DNA of 64,000 nt. It comes from Paraburkholderia sp. BL10I2N1 (GTDB lineage Bacteria; Pseudomonadota; Gammaproteobacteria; Burkholderiales; Burkholderiaceae). Below the pieces are notes generated by a model. That model saw only the letters and a list, made by a program, of their open reading frames with translations, was not told the origin of the DNA and did not search any database. Below are positions 17,629 through 26,571 of the stretch, piece by piece; position 1 is the stretch's first letter; each line of letters begins with the position of its first letter. Made by a program: the position numbers and the translations under genes. The DNA lies in the NCBI RefSeq assembly GCF_004361815.1, contig NZ_SNWA01000001.1, positions 4,464,001 to 4,528,000 on the forward strand, given 5' to 3'.

Positions 17629-18329
17629 CGCCGACGAAATTACTGGCGAGGAAGCCAACGAGATCGTCCTCCTCAACTCGCACGATGGCACCAGCAGCTA
17701 TCAGATGCTCGCTGGCGCGTTCAGGTTCGTCTGTCAAAACGGCATGGTCGCGGGCGACACAGTGGGTGAGGTGCGCGTGCCGCACAAGGGCGACATCGTG
17801 CAGAACGTCATCAATGGTGCATTCGACGTGCTCGACGGCTTCGACCTGATCCGCGAGCAGAAGGACGGCATGCGCGCCGCCAAACTCACCCGTGACGAAC
17901 AGCACGCGTTTGCCCGCTCCGCCCTCGCCCTGCGCTACGACCCGACTGACGCCAACACACCGGCTCCGATCACCGGGAGCCAGTTGCTCAACGTACGCCG
18001 CTTCGAAGATCACCGTGATGACCTCTGGACCGTCTTCAACCGCGTTCAGGAAAACATGACCAAGGGAGGTCTGCACGGCCGCTCGCGCACTGGTCGGGCC
18101 ATGTCCACGCGCCCAGTCGTCGGCATCGATCAGAACGTGAAGCTGAACCGCGCGCTCTGGATGCTTGCCGATGCAATGCGCCAGATGAAGGCGTAAGGAC
18201 CGGAGGGGCGACCGTGCATCGCCGCCCTCCCAGCAGATTGGCGATCAGGATACCTACCCGGGTCCAGTCCTGACGTGATCCGTAACACCGTGACCCGGAC
18301 GATCTCTGTCAATCATTCTGGAGTCGATC

Positions 18330-19102
18330 ATGCAAATCCGAAGTCATCGCACAAACCAGTACAACGCCTTCCGACGGAGCAACAGCGGAAGCCACTGCCG
18401 TATCCCTGCTCGAAACGAATTTCGGTAACGAGCAACCGGTCGCGACCGTGCCCTATTCGAGTCTGTGTCCCTCACCCCATAACGCCCGGACCAAACCCCT
18501 GTCGGTCATTCCAGCGCTCGCGGACAACATCCGCGCGAAGGGCCTGTTACAGAACCTTGTTGTACACGAAATGAAGGGGTCACGTGGCAAGGCGCGCAGA
18601 CACGGCGTACGCGCGGGTCAGCGCCGTCATGCGGTGCTCGACCTGCTGTACGCGAACGGCCATATCACCGCCGACTATCCTGTGCCGGTGCGCCATCAGC
18701 ACCGCGCTGCAACTCGATATGACGCGATACTGGACGCCCACGCGCGCTTCGTATTTCGATCATGTCAGCAAAGCGCGCATCGCCGAAGTGGTGACCACTG
18801 CCCTGTCGCCCAAGGTTGCCGCCGACCTCAGTAAGATGAAGAAGGTCGACGCCGCAGCGGCAGCCGAACTGCGACTTGCGAAGTCTGCATGGCTCCCGGA
18901 AATACTCACCGATCGCGAAGTCCCGGCCACGCCCTCCTGGGCTGTCCACGAGGACGAGGACGAAGGCGACCCGGATGCTGTAGGCAACACCGGTGATACA
19001 CGGGACGGCGAAGACGCCAGCAATGGTCCTGATGCGGAGAGCGGCGGCGAGTACACCAGCAGCGCCGCGGGACGAGCAAGTACCTCCCGCCACCGACAGT
19101 AA
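18330..19102 (+). pseudogene. ParB/RepB-family partition protein, frameshifted and internally deleted
   Basis: A ParB-like N-terminus (TVPYSSLCPSPHNART, then NIRAKGLLQNLVVHE and GQRRHAVLDLLY) is present but out of frame with the ATG at 18330. One extra A at the start explains this. After DYPVPVR the frame jumps, and a different frame from about 18718 continues with DMTRYWTPTRASYFDHV and an acidic C-terminus to 19102. The central helix-turn-helix region of the family is missing. So there is at least one frameshift and one large internal deletion. It lies directly downstream of the DUF932 gene, the usual pairing on plasmids and ICEs. Confidence 0.82.
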
Positions 19103-19202
19103 TCAGCCGCCGTGGCCTTTCCCGACTGATTACATGCATTGACCCCGCGCAACCTGACTCGCGGGCAGCGTAAGCTCCAGCCCTCGTCCGGTAACCAGGC
19201 AA

Positions 19203-19240
19203 GGCAGACGGCACAGTCCATTCAGGGCCTGCCGTCTGCC
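19203..19240. terminator. Hairpin between convergent genes
   Basis: A perfect 11-bp stem GGCAGACGGCA / TGCCGTCTGCC with a 16-base loop lies between the ParB remnant and the convergent mobilisation-like genes. No T-tract is present, so termination is only a guess. Confidence 0.35.
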
Positions 19241-19956
19241 GACCGGAACTGAACTGCGCGACAGTCCGTGGCCGACGGTTGGCATCCCGTCCGCCGGCCA
19301 ACCAGACCGCCTGCGGCGAGCAGAAGGCAGAGGACGGCACCGCCCACCAGCAGCAGGCGATACATCGAGCGCGCGAAACGCCTTTCCACCCTTGTAGCCA
19401 TCGCCTCTACCCGCTCCGTCGCTGCTTCAACCGCCCGAACGAACGTGTGGATTGTGCTTTCCAGCCGCTGGCGCTGCTCCCGCGCCGAAAGCGCCGCCGC
19501 ACCGATCAGCCGGTTACCCGCCGTACGCGCGACCTGATTTGCCATACGCTCGGTCAACGCCATCATGGCAGTCTCATTGAGGGCTGCCAGTGCTGCCCGG
19601 TACCGTTCCTCATGCTCCCGCATCAGGTTTTCCGCCAACTGGATCGTCGCCTTGCATCGCTCAAGCGCGTCCCGATGCTACTGCATCAGCGCATCGGTCG
19701 CGCCGCCGACCTCGCGACGCGCGGCTTCGAGGCTACCCTCGCTCGCCCACCGGATTCGCTCCGGCATGGCCTCATACAGGCGCGCGTAGTATTCGAGCAC
19801 CGCAATGATCGACCATAGCGCGTCATTGTCATGCAGGTTCAATGCGTTCGAGAGCCGGTGCATGCGGGCGAGACTGGCTCCGTCCGGGACGTCGCCGGAC
19901 ACCTCGCGAAACAGGTGAATGATCGGATCGACCGATTTCGACCGCCTATTGGTCAT
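19222..19956 (-). pseudogene. Mobilisation-module coiled-coil membrane protein interrupted by amber codon
   Basis: From the ATG at 19956 (MTNRRSKSVDPIIH) the frame runs 92 codons to a TAG at 19678-19680. It then stays open in the same frame (HRDALERCKATIQLAENLM) to a stop at 19222. The combined product would be about 244 residues: a helical N-terminal domain, a long coiled coil and one transmembrane segment (LLLVGGAVLCLLLAAGG) near the end. A CAG-to-TAG change is the simplest explanation. It overlaps the end of the upstream ATPase gene by 11 bp and fits the third position of a TraK/TraL/TraM-like mobilisation set. Confidence 0.75.
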
Positions 19957-20640
19957 GCGGCGTCCTCTCGCTGCTGATGACTTTTGAGAACATGGCGTCG
20001 CACAACTCCCGCCAGCGAAACAACTCCGCCCGCTGTCCAATGTGCATGGTTTCTGCCGCCCTGCGGATCGAGACACGTTGACTGCGTAGTTCGTCCGCAA
20101 CGCGATCCACCAGATCAGGAAAATCGAGTGAGCGGCCCTTCGTCTCGATCGTTTTGCGAAGCTGAGACTCCTGATACAAAGCGAATTTGTCGGGTGCACC
20201 GAAGTAGCCGTTGCGAACGACATGCGTCACGGTATCCGGAAACGTCTGCCCGAAAATATGCAGCAACTCCAGGCTGTCGCGCTGCCGGTTGATCACCCAT
20301 AGCACGACAAGCTGTCGCCCCAGTTCATCCAGTGTCCGTGCGAGTGTGCTGCCATATCGTGTCACGCCCGTCTGATTACGTGCCGCGGTATTGACAATCA
20401 CTGCGCACCTTAGCAGATCAAGGTGTTGCACTTCAAAATTGATCGCGCCAGGTCATAAGCCGCGCATGTGATCTCGTCTCTAAGCGCTTTCATGACGTCG
20501 GGATTCGACGTATCGGTTTCGACCAGAACAGCGTGAATGTCCTGCCGCTGCAGGTAATGAGCCAGCGCGAGCGTTACCATGCTTTTCCCAACACCGCCCT
20601 TACTGCCACCGACCAGATAGATGGGATGAGTTATATCCAT
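19946..20640 (-). pseudogene. ParA/TraL-like P-loop ATPase, frameshifted
   Basis: A start at 20640 with AGGAGG nine bases upstream gives a deviant Walker A (VGGSKGGVGKSM), then ETDTSNPDV. The frame ends at 20410. A second frame (HLDLLRCAVIVNTAARN to RTPHDQ) continues to 19946 with ATPase features such as LVVLWVINRQRD. The two frames differ by one and several residues seem lost near 20430-20455. The family couples plasmid mobilisation or partition to ATP hydrolysis. It lies between a TraK-like gene and the membrane protein gene. Confidence 0.8.
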
Positions 20641-20650
20641 GACCGACCTC

Positions 20651-21223
20651 CTAAAGGTTTTCGATATCAGGCCGGATCTCGAACGAGAACCTGTCCTGAA
20701 TCTCCATTGATCCCGGCTCGCTTACTTCCCTTCCCCTTTGTTGTCGTGCATCGTCATGCCGGTCACCCGCGCGCGTGCCTTTTCGCTCTACAGTCCGCTT
20801 CTGACGGGTCAACGGCCCCGCCTCGTTCTTCCCTTGCGGATTGGCCGATCTGGAGGCCGCACCGGAAGGTTCTGGACGATACAGCGCATACTTGACAGCG
20901 CCAATGCTGACATCGAGCCCGTTGCGCCCGGCTTCCTGGACGATTTCATCGAGCGTGTACCCTTTCGCCTGGGTGGCAGTGATATGCGCCCGAATCTCTT
21001 TCATCGCGTCGCTCACCGTGACGCGCTGTTCGCTCCGGGGCTTCTCAGGTAGCGCTTCAAGCGCACCAACAAACCCATCCCACTGCGCCCGTGTGTAGCT
21101 TTTTGCGCCCGGCACGATTCGCTCCCATGGATCACCTTCGTCACCATCATGAGAACCGGGAAAAGGCTCGTCAGTACCCCTTCCAATGGCTAGGCCGCAC
21201 GATCTGAACAAGTCGGAATACAC
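20651..21223 (-). CDS. Putative TraK/MobC-like mobilisation accessory protein
   Basis: A 190-residue basic protein. The central segment (VSDAMKEIRAHITATQAKG, then TLDEIVQEAGRNGLDVSIG and KYALYR) looks like a small winged or ribbon-helix DNA-binding domain seen in TraK/MobC-like oriT-binding proteins. A KSYTRAQWDGFV segment precedes it and the tail is Arg/Lys/Gln-rich. It ends 10 bp before the ATPase start, forming an operon. The start is uncertain: the first 25 residues look less natural and an internal start is possible. Confidence 0.55.
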   Translation of the reverse strand: MYSDLFRSCGLAIGRGTDEPFPGSHDGDEGDPWERIVPGAKSYTRAQWDGFVGALEALPEKPRSEQRVTVSDAMKEIRAHITATQAKGYTLDEIVQEAGRNGLDVSIGAVKYALYRPEPSGAASRSANPQGKNEAGPLTRQKRTVERKGTRAGDRHDDARQQRGREVSEPGSMEIQDRFSFEIRPDIENL

Positions 21224-21854
21224 AGGGAGCCGACGGAACGGAAAAATATTTTCGTTGTGCTGCGCAGATCAACCGCTTACAAGAGGCCTCGTCACAAACC
21301 CGGGTTGATGGCTAAGCAAACTGGTGCGCAATGGCATGCTGGCTTAGGACCAAAAGCTTGCGAACTCGTGGCCAAGTAGTGAGCAACTCCGAATGGAGCG
21401 CCTGAAAAGTAGAGCGACCAAACCGGCAAACATGGTCGTGTAGTTCGGCGGGCCGTTTGAGCGCACGTCGCAGACTTGCAAACTTGATCTGGCCGACGTT
21501 GAGCAGCGACCCGTCAGACTCATGCTGTGCGTTGATACGACCCGCAGCATTGCCGAGTTCGTACTCGCATCGACAACCTCGCGATATTTAGGCAAGGAGT
21601 CGACACACGGACACCGTCGGTCTCACCGACGCGCTAGATTCCATGATCAGAATCGCCCCGACACGCCGACAGAATTTCTGCAAAGGGTCAACGGAATCAC
21701 AGTGGTGACTTCACAAACTCAGCGGATCAGTCTCGCAGAAAATGGCGAACTGCACGCCTGAAAAACAAGATTCAAAAAGTGATGGCAGGATAGGCTTGCG
21801 CCGGTTTTAGGCGCCATGGGCACCCACTCCGACACGCCGCACCCGCTCGCAGCA
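21224..21854. other. Degenerate sequence, no gene recognised
   Basis: This lies upstream of the mobilisation-like operon and may hold its promoter or oriT. Short open frames on both strands give no recognisable product. It is probably plasmid or ICE backbone that has decayed. Confidence 0.4.
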
Positions 21855-22115
21855 TCAGTGGCCCGGGCTTGTCACCCAAATCCTCTCCCGTCTAGCCAAG
21901 ATCTCGTTGCGGATCCTGGCAATGCCATTGAGCAGATCAATGGGAAAATCGCGACATGTATTCAATCCGCCGAGGAACTCTCCGCTGCTGCGACATAACA
22001 GGATCCCTACGCCAGTTGGCCGCCACGATTTCGTGTCGAAGACCGCGGCCAACAATTTGCGCGCCTTAAGGGCGTTGTTGCGGCTGGTGGATAGCGATCG
22101 TAACCAGTTCGTCAT
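21855..22115 (-). CDS. Hypothetical 86-residue protein
   Basis: Starts at an ATG preceded by AAGGGGAC at good spacing (MTNWLRSLSTSRNNALKARK). The composition is coding-like (helical, basic N-terminus, then SWRPTGVGILLCRSSGEF) but no family is recognised. It may be a fragment, since everything around it is decayed. Confidence 0.35.
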   Translation of the reverse strand: MTNWLRSLSTSRNNALKARKLLAAVFDTKSWRPTGVGILLCRSSGEFLGGLNTCRDFPIDLLNGIARIRNEILARRERIWVTSPGH

Positions 22116-22192
22116 GTCGTCGTCCCCTTACCGCTATTAGCCCCGACTAAAATCCGAGAGCAAGCACAAAACGGGACCAGTTCGACTTCAGC

Positions 22193-22735
22193 GTAAGCGG
22201 CTCGTCCCGACCGTCGTAGGCGGTGACTGCGATAAACAGCAAAGTGATGTCCATGGACACCACCCCTGTCAGAGTCTCCAGAGAAGAAGCTGGGTAGTCG
22301 AGCAGGCCGTCCGAATTACCCACGGGAGCTTCGGGACCGGCTGGCGGCAGCAGCGTGCGAGCCGGGCGTCTCGGTCGCGAGACTGGCCCGTGAGAATGGC
22401 ATCAACGCGAACATGCTGTACACCTGGCGACGGCGATATCTTGCCGAGCAGCAAGCTCCATCTACCGGCCTCCTCCCGGTCGTACTGCCGAGTGACGCGC
22501 CGACGCAGGTCCTTGCGTCATCTTCGGGCGATCCGCAAGCGCTAGATATGAAGCCGGCCTCGCCCGGGGGCACGATCGAGATCCGCATCGGCCGTGCGGT
22601 GGTTAAGGTAGACGGCCTGGTCGACGCTGACATGCTGCGTACCGTGCTGGGCAGTCTGCGATCGTGATCTCTCTGCCGGTCGGTACGCGCATCTGGATCG
22701 CTGCGGGCGTGACCGACATGCGATGTTATGTGGAG
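22193..22735 (+). mobile_element. IS66-family fragment, left end with tnpA and start of tnpB
   Basis: Begins at a GTAAGCGG terminal sequence. A TnpA-like accessory protein follows (GRPNYPRELRDRLAAAACEP, then NMLYTWRRRYLAEQ to LRTVLGSLRS at 22667), frameshifted near its start (22263-22290). A tnpB start overlaps (ISLPVGTRIWIAAGVTDMR) and then loses homology at about 22735. The DDE transposase gene and right end are missing. Confidence 0.8.
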
Positions 22736-22815
22736 TTGCCGATTATGCGCAGTTGGCCGGCAGTACACGACAGATCGGCAGCGGCCGTGGGCCTGATGAC
22801 GCTGCGCATCAAGGG

Positions 22816-23130
22816 CTAGTGCTTCGTTGATCTCAGCATCTCGATCAGAGCATCAGGCGGCCGGAAACGGCCTCGCCGAAGATTCGGGATTCCAGTCGCG
22901 GCGAGCGCTTCCAGTTTCTCTGTCGGGTCTGCGCGTAGATAAATCTCCGTGCTCTGAACTCTGGCGTGCCCGAGCCACAGAGCAACCCTTCGGACATCGT
23001 ATGTTGCCTGCCGGGTATGCATCGCGCAGGAATGCCGCAGCACATGTGGCGAGATGCGTTTCGCGGCAAGCGTTGGCTGGAGTACTGCCGCAGCCTTCTC
23101 ATGTTTGGCCAGGATGTATTCAAAGCCGGC
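22816..23130 (-). pseudogene. Tyrosine recombinase C-terminal fragment
   Basis: About 105 residues of an integrase catalytic domain: SPHVLRHSCAMH (HxxR), LWLGHARVQS (His), the Tyr in TEIYLRADP, and the C-terminal EKLEALAA region. The catalytic Arg of the N-terminal part is absent and the fragment is fused upstream to an IS66 tnpA start. It is not functional as a recombinase. Confidence 0.8.
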
Positions 23131-23137
23131 GTTCTCG

Positions 23138-23328
23138 CGGGCCAGGCTCGCAAGCCGCAGCCGCCAGTCGATCACGAAGCTCCCGGGCGTAGTTCGGGCG
23201 CCCCGTTCGAGTACCCGGCTTCTTCTCTTCAGACTGTGACAAAGTGGTGCCCATCAAATCGGAATGATGGACATTACTTTGGTGTTTATCCCAGTCACCG
23301 CCTACGATGGTCGGCGCGAGCCGCTTAC
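23138..23328 (-). mobile_element. Second IS66-family left end, inverted
   Basis: On the minus strand from the GTAAGCGG end at 23328 the sequence closely parallels 22193 onward, and includes an intact tnpA start (MGTTLSQSEEKKPG, then NYARELRDRLAAAACEPG). Homology stops after a small deletion, where the integrase fragment begins. The two IS66 ends face outward in mirror orientation. Confidence 0.75.
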
Positions 23329-23530
23329 GCTGGGATGGATGGTGATGGCGTTGTGGAATTGGGTTATCCCGGCACTATTCGTTGGCGGCCGCCCGATTGA
23401 CTACGCGCACGCCATGGGTCTGTTGATCCTGAGCCGGATCCTGTTTGGTGGATTTCGAGGTCATGGCGGTTGTGGCGGACGCCGGCATTGGCGTCGGTGG
23501 GTACAGACGACACCAGAAGAGCGCGAAAAC
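23329..23530 (+). pseudogene. Small membrane protein fragment
   Basis: Directly after the IS66 end an open frame encodes GWMVMALWNWVIPALF, then a second hydrophobic segment (GLLILSRILFGGF), a Gly/His/Arg stretch and TPEERENFR. This resembles short two-helix membrane proteins with a C-terminal EER-F region found near metal or stress regulators. Its N-terminus was replaced by the IS. Confidence 0.5.
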
Positions 23531-23579
23531 TTCAGAAAGGCATGTTTTCCGTTCGCGACAAGCACCCAGGAGACTGCGC

Positions 23580-23860
23580 ATGAGCGACGCGTCGAAATCC
23601 ACTGGCAAGAAAGCCCCTGGTGTCATTGCCCCCGTGGTCAATTTAAAACGTGCGAGGGTAAAGCCGATTGTGCCGTCAAATGCCCTGAATCCGTTTTCGA
23701 AATCCGCCTGATCGATACAGCAGACTATCAGCGGCTAGGGACACCGCAGAAACTCAAGCTGCGCGTGCATGAAATGAAGGTTGCGTAGCCACCAAACGCC
23801 GATGCGTGCCGGGGCGTGTGGCTTATGCGTGACGGCATGTCCCGAACGCGCCAGCACATT
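23580..23860 (+). pseudogene. 4Fe-4S ferredoxin-family remnant
   Basis: ATG after AGGAGA (MSDASKSTGKKAPG). The cluster motif CEGKADCAVKCP is reached only after a one-base shift near 23649. A TAG follows the MKVA segment, and a second Cys motif (CRG.GLCVTACPERA) needs another one-base correction near 23812. With at least three lesions it is dead. Confidence 0.7.
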
Positions 23861-23884
23861 GGCCAGGCTCGAATGACCCCAGGT

Positions 23885-23980
23885 TCAGTTCACATTGAGT
23901 TGCGGGAGTTCCAGCGCAAGAGACCGGGTGAACGCTGTGACCGAGGCCTTGCTCACGGAGTACACGGAAAGCAGAGGAAG
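23885..23980 (-). pseudogene. Short-chain dehydrogenase fragment
   Basis: About 30 residues with the SDR active-site helix YSVSKASVTAFTRSLALEL (Tyr-x3-Lys). No nucleotide-binding part remains. Confidence 0.6.
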
Positions 23981-24020
23981 CGGCTTGAATGTCACACTCC
24001 AGCGTCCAACAGGTAACACT

Positions 24021-24767
24021 TTAGTTTCGGGTTGCAACGAGCATGTAGCCGAGGCCCCACACAGTGCGGATATGTCGCGGCGAGGTTGCCTCTGTCTCAA
24101 TCACCTGTCGTAACCGAAGAACTTGCACGTCAACGCTGCGGGCGCTCGCCTCATATTGCGACCCGCGCGCGCGCTCTATCAGATTTGCGCGGCTTACAGG
24201 ACGGTTTGGCGTCTCCGCAAGCGCACACAGGAGACGCATTTCAGCTGCGCCGAGTTCGACGATGCCCGCTTCGTCCGACATCAATTCTCTACGCCGAACG
24301 TCCAGCCTGAAGGCGCCGAACCGCAAGCATTGCGACTCGCCTGCGAGCAGCATCTCGCCCCGCACGTTTTGCAGGCGCACCTGAAACTGCTGCCGACGTA
24401 ACATCGCCCGAACCCGCGCTATCAGCTCGCTCGGCAGAAACGGTTTCGCGAGATAGTCGTCGGCGCCAATCTCCAAACCTACGACCTTGTCCGCGGGATC
24501 GCCACGCGCTGTTAGCATGAGGATGGGGATTGTCTCTCTCCGAGCACGCAACCGACGGCAGATGGACAGGCCGTCTTCGCCTGGCATCATGATATCGAGA
24601 ATCAACAGGTCGAACGGGTAGCGCTCGATCAAGACGTCCAACTCAATGCCTGTCTTCACCGCGCGCACCGAGAAACCTTGTGCCGTCAGAAAGCGTTGCA
24701 GCATATTGCGGATTTCAACATCATCGTCAAGCACGATGATGCGACCGGTTGGCAGATCATCTGACAT
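24021..24767 (-). CDS. OmpR/PhoB-family response regulator (first)
   Basis: A 248-residue regulator. The receiver domain has the acidic pocket at LDDD (residues 13-16), phospho-acceptor Asp58 in LLILDIMMPGEDG, Thr in LMLTARG and Lys in LAKPF. The C-terminal winged helix ends with HIRTVWGLGYMLV. No histidine kinase gene is adjacent. Its promoter carries the shared 28-bp box (24954-24981) about 160 bases upstream, which implies autoregulation or control by the second regulator. The end overlaps decayed SDR sequence. Confidence 0.93.
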   Translation of the reverse strand: MSDDLPTGRIIVLDDDVEIRNMLQRFLTAQGFSVRAVKTGIELDVLIERYPFDLLILDIMMPGEDGLSICRRLRARRETIPILMLTARGDPADKVVGLEIGADDYLAKPFLPSELIARVRAMLRRQQFQVRLQNVRGEMLLAGESQCLRFGAFRLDVRRRELMSDEAGIVELGAAEMRLLCALAETPNRPVSRANLIERARGSQYEASARSVDVQVLRLRQVIETEATSPRHIRTVWGLGYMLVATRN

Positions 24768-24926
24768 ATGATTAAGCAGACACCTCTAATAAAGCCTGTC
24801 TTTTAGTTCCTGTTTGCGATGCTACGCGGCGAACCGCCTGGCTTTGCTACAGCCGTCACGTGCCTCGGTGGGCGGCGACACGTGCATCTGCATGCCACAA
24901 GAAGTTCCGTATGGTTCGACGAACGG

Positions 24927-24981
24927 AATATACAAGGATCTCCGCACTGGATGTGTTGGAAAGGTATGTCAAAAGATGTCA
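24927..24981 (-). promoter_or_regulatory. Shared response-regulator promoter, copy 2
   Basis: On the minus strand: TGACA-N5-TGACA followed by TTTCCAACA (28-bp box, 24954-24981), 21 bp, then a TATATT -10 (24927-24932). It points to the response regulator that starts at 24767. There is no TTGACA -35 element at normal spacing. The rest of the 562-bp spacer (24768-25329) holds no recognised gene. Confidence 0.75.
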
Positions 24982-25176
24982 CCGTTTGTGCTGGCCACAA
25001 CACTGACTGGCGAAAGCCCACGACTGCCCGGCGCCACTCGTACGTACGGGCATGCCATCCTGGCTGCTCATATTACATCTGTCGCTCGTGGTCAGCCAGG
25101 AAACGCGTGCACCCGTGCGTTTGCGGACAGAAAAATAGGCGCGGCACCGCTCTGGGTAGCGGAACGAGCCCGTCGA

Positions 25177-25231
25177 TGACATTTCCTGACATCATTTGCT
25201 AACACCTGACGTTATGAAATTCGCCTACATT
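25177..25231 (+). promoter_or_regulatory. Shared response-regulator promoter, copy 4
   Basis: On the plus strand: TGACA-N5-TGACA and TTGCTAACA (28-bp box, 25177-25204), 21 bp, then TACATT (25226-25231). It is 98 bases before the second response regulator. It has the same geometry as the other three copies. Confidence 0.75.
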
Positions 25232-25329
25232 TCTTCGATCGATCGTCTGCTGCTGCTTCTGCGGTGCGCTCGCATTGCGGTTAGTCGCGGCCCCGATCAT
25301 CACTCGTTTGTGAGCGTTATTCTCTTCCT

Positions 25330-26076
25330 ATGTCAGCTCAGATTCTTCTCATCGACGACGACGCCGAATTGTGTGATGCGACTCGCCGCTACCTGGTAAG
25401 GTGGGGTTTCGACGTGTCAGTGCTACATGACGCGCGTTCGCTCGAACAGCGGCTCAAACACGAACGCCCGGACCTGATAGTGCTCGATCTTATGATGCCG
25501 GGCGTCGACGGCATGACGGCACTACGTAGGTTGCGCGCATCAGGCGACGACATGCCAGTCTTGATGCTCACCGCCCGCGCCAACGAAGAGGACCGCATCG
25601 CTGGCCTTGAATTGGGTGCCGATGACTATCTCCGCAAACCGTTTAACCCGCGTGAGCTGGTAGCACGGATTCAGTCAGTGCTGCGGCGCCAGCGCGCCGT
25701 ACCCGATGCGGGCATTCCCCAACGGCGGCAACCTTACACATTCGGCGCGTTCACGCTGGACTTTCAGTCGCGCACTCTGAATAGCGGAGAGACGTCTCTT
25801 ACCTTATCTGCCAGCGAGTTTGCGCTGCTGCAGATTTTCGTTAATTCTCCCATGTGCACACTCACCCGCCGGCGTCTGCTCAAGTCACTTCACGGCCCGG
25901 ACTCCGAGACCGCCGATCGCGGCATCGACGTTCAGGTCTGGCGTCTGCGCCGCATCGTGGAAACTGACCCGTCGACACCACGATTCATCCAGACCGTTCG
26001 CGGCTGCGGATACGTCTTCGTGCCGGACCTCGAAGAGCGTGCTGCCGGCACAGCGGCGCACTATTCGCATAACTGA
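25330..26076 (+). CDS. OmpR/PhoB-family response regulator (second)
   Basis: A 248-residue regulator, divergent from the first. The receiver domain has IDDDAEL, Asp53 in VLDLMMPGVDG, Thr in LMLTARA and Lys in LRKPF. The winged helix ends FIQTVRGCGYVFVPD. It has the same length as the first regulator but clearly different sequence, so the two are not a recent duplication. No kinase follows; the downstream 327 bp are non-coding. The nearest sensor in the window is the EnvZ-like kinase at 38046-39347. Confidence 0.93.
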   Translation: MSAQILLIDDDAELCDATRRYLVRWGFDVSVLHDARSLEQRLKHERPDLIVLDLMMPGVDGMTALRRLRASGDDMPVLMLTARANEEDRIAGLELGADDYLRKPFNPRELVARIQSVLRRQRAVPDAGIPQRRQPYTFGAFTLDFQSRTLNSGETSLTLSASEFALLQIFVNSPMCTLTRRRLLKSLHGPDSETADRGIDVQVWRLRRIVETDPSTPRFIQTVRGCGYVFVPDLEERAAGTAAHYSHN

Positions 26077-26403
26077 GGTCTCTGGTTGCCCTCATGCTGC
26101 TGTTGCGCCTTTCGCGGAATATGCGCTGATTGTTTCGAGGCGACCAGTTACAAAATTGCTATTCGGTGGCAGCGGCCAAGTGGCGAACACCGCGAACGCC
26201 ACTCCACGTGGTAATCGACCATACGTCGAGCGTCGGCTAACTGCCTCACACAGATATACACGATTTTTGAGCGGCTGTTGTCATGGCCGCTATCCGTGAA
26301 CTGGACGCAGTTGCGCATCGTCCATGCGGCGAGCTTCGGATAGGATGCAAAGTGGCCGCTATGCAACCCGCCCGCCCGCGGGGCGGACACGCATAGACTC
26401 AGG
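26077..26403. other. Gene-free stretch downstream of second response regulator
   Basis: No gene or clear terminator is seen. The place where a cognate kinase would be expected is empty, with only broken frames, so a kinase gene may have been deleted here. Confidence 0.4.
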
Positions 26404-26571
26404 TCAATAGTACGCGGGAGCGACGATCAGTGGCGGTCGAGGGACTACAACCAATGGCCGGGCCACTATTGGACGACCCACCGGAACGACTACACAGCCG
26501 CTAAGCACCGCGGCACTCATGCAAAAACCGGCAGCAAGCGCAAAGCGACAAAGAACACGCGCATTAAGCAT
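26404..26571 (-). CDS. Small lipoprotein
   Basis: A 55-residue precursor. The signal peptide FALAAGFCMSAAVLSGC ends in the lipobox LSGC. The mature part is very short and rich in Val, Pro and Arg (VVPVGRPIVARPLVV), ending YY. The ATG at 26571 is preferred because AAAGGAG lies at proper spacing; an in-frame ATG at 26589 sits within that site. It belongs to the envelope-protein group of this region. Confidence 0.7.
   Translation of the reverse strand: MLNARVLCRFALAAGFCMSAAVLSGCVVVPVGRPIVARPLVVVPRPPLIVAPAYY

Larger units (their letters stand above)
13788..17629 (+). mobile_element. RIT (recombinase-in-trio) element
   Basis: A 3842-bp insertion in the DUF932 gene carrying three overlapping tyrosine-recombinase genes in one orientation, the hallmark of RIT elements. 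It is bounded by 28-bp inverted repeats with one mismatch (13809-13836 and 17601-17628) and by the hexamer CGCCAC at 13782-13787 and 17624-17629. Removing the segment restores the target frame exactly, so the boundaries are well supported. All three recombinase genes appear intact, so the element may still be active. Confidence 0.92.
13521..18196 (+). pseudogene. DUF932-family gene split by RIT insertion
   Basis: The N-terminal 89 codons lie at 13521-13787 (MQLASSFRYGSP to HMIRMRH) and the C-terminal 188 codons at 17630-18193 with the stop at 18196 (ADEITGEEANE to ADAMRQMKA). Joining 13787 to 17630 keeps the frame and rebuilds a 277-residue DUF932 protein, a family of unknown function common on plasmids and ICEs near ParB-like genes. 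The insertion supplies a TAA immediately after codon 89, so the present product is truncated. An ATG preceded by GGAG opens the first half. The right half still lies in an open frame that starts inside the element, but that frame lacks the DUF932 N-terminus. Confidence 0.9.
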
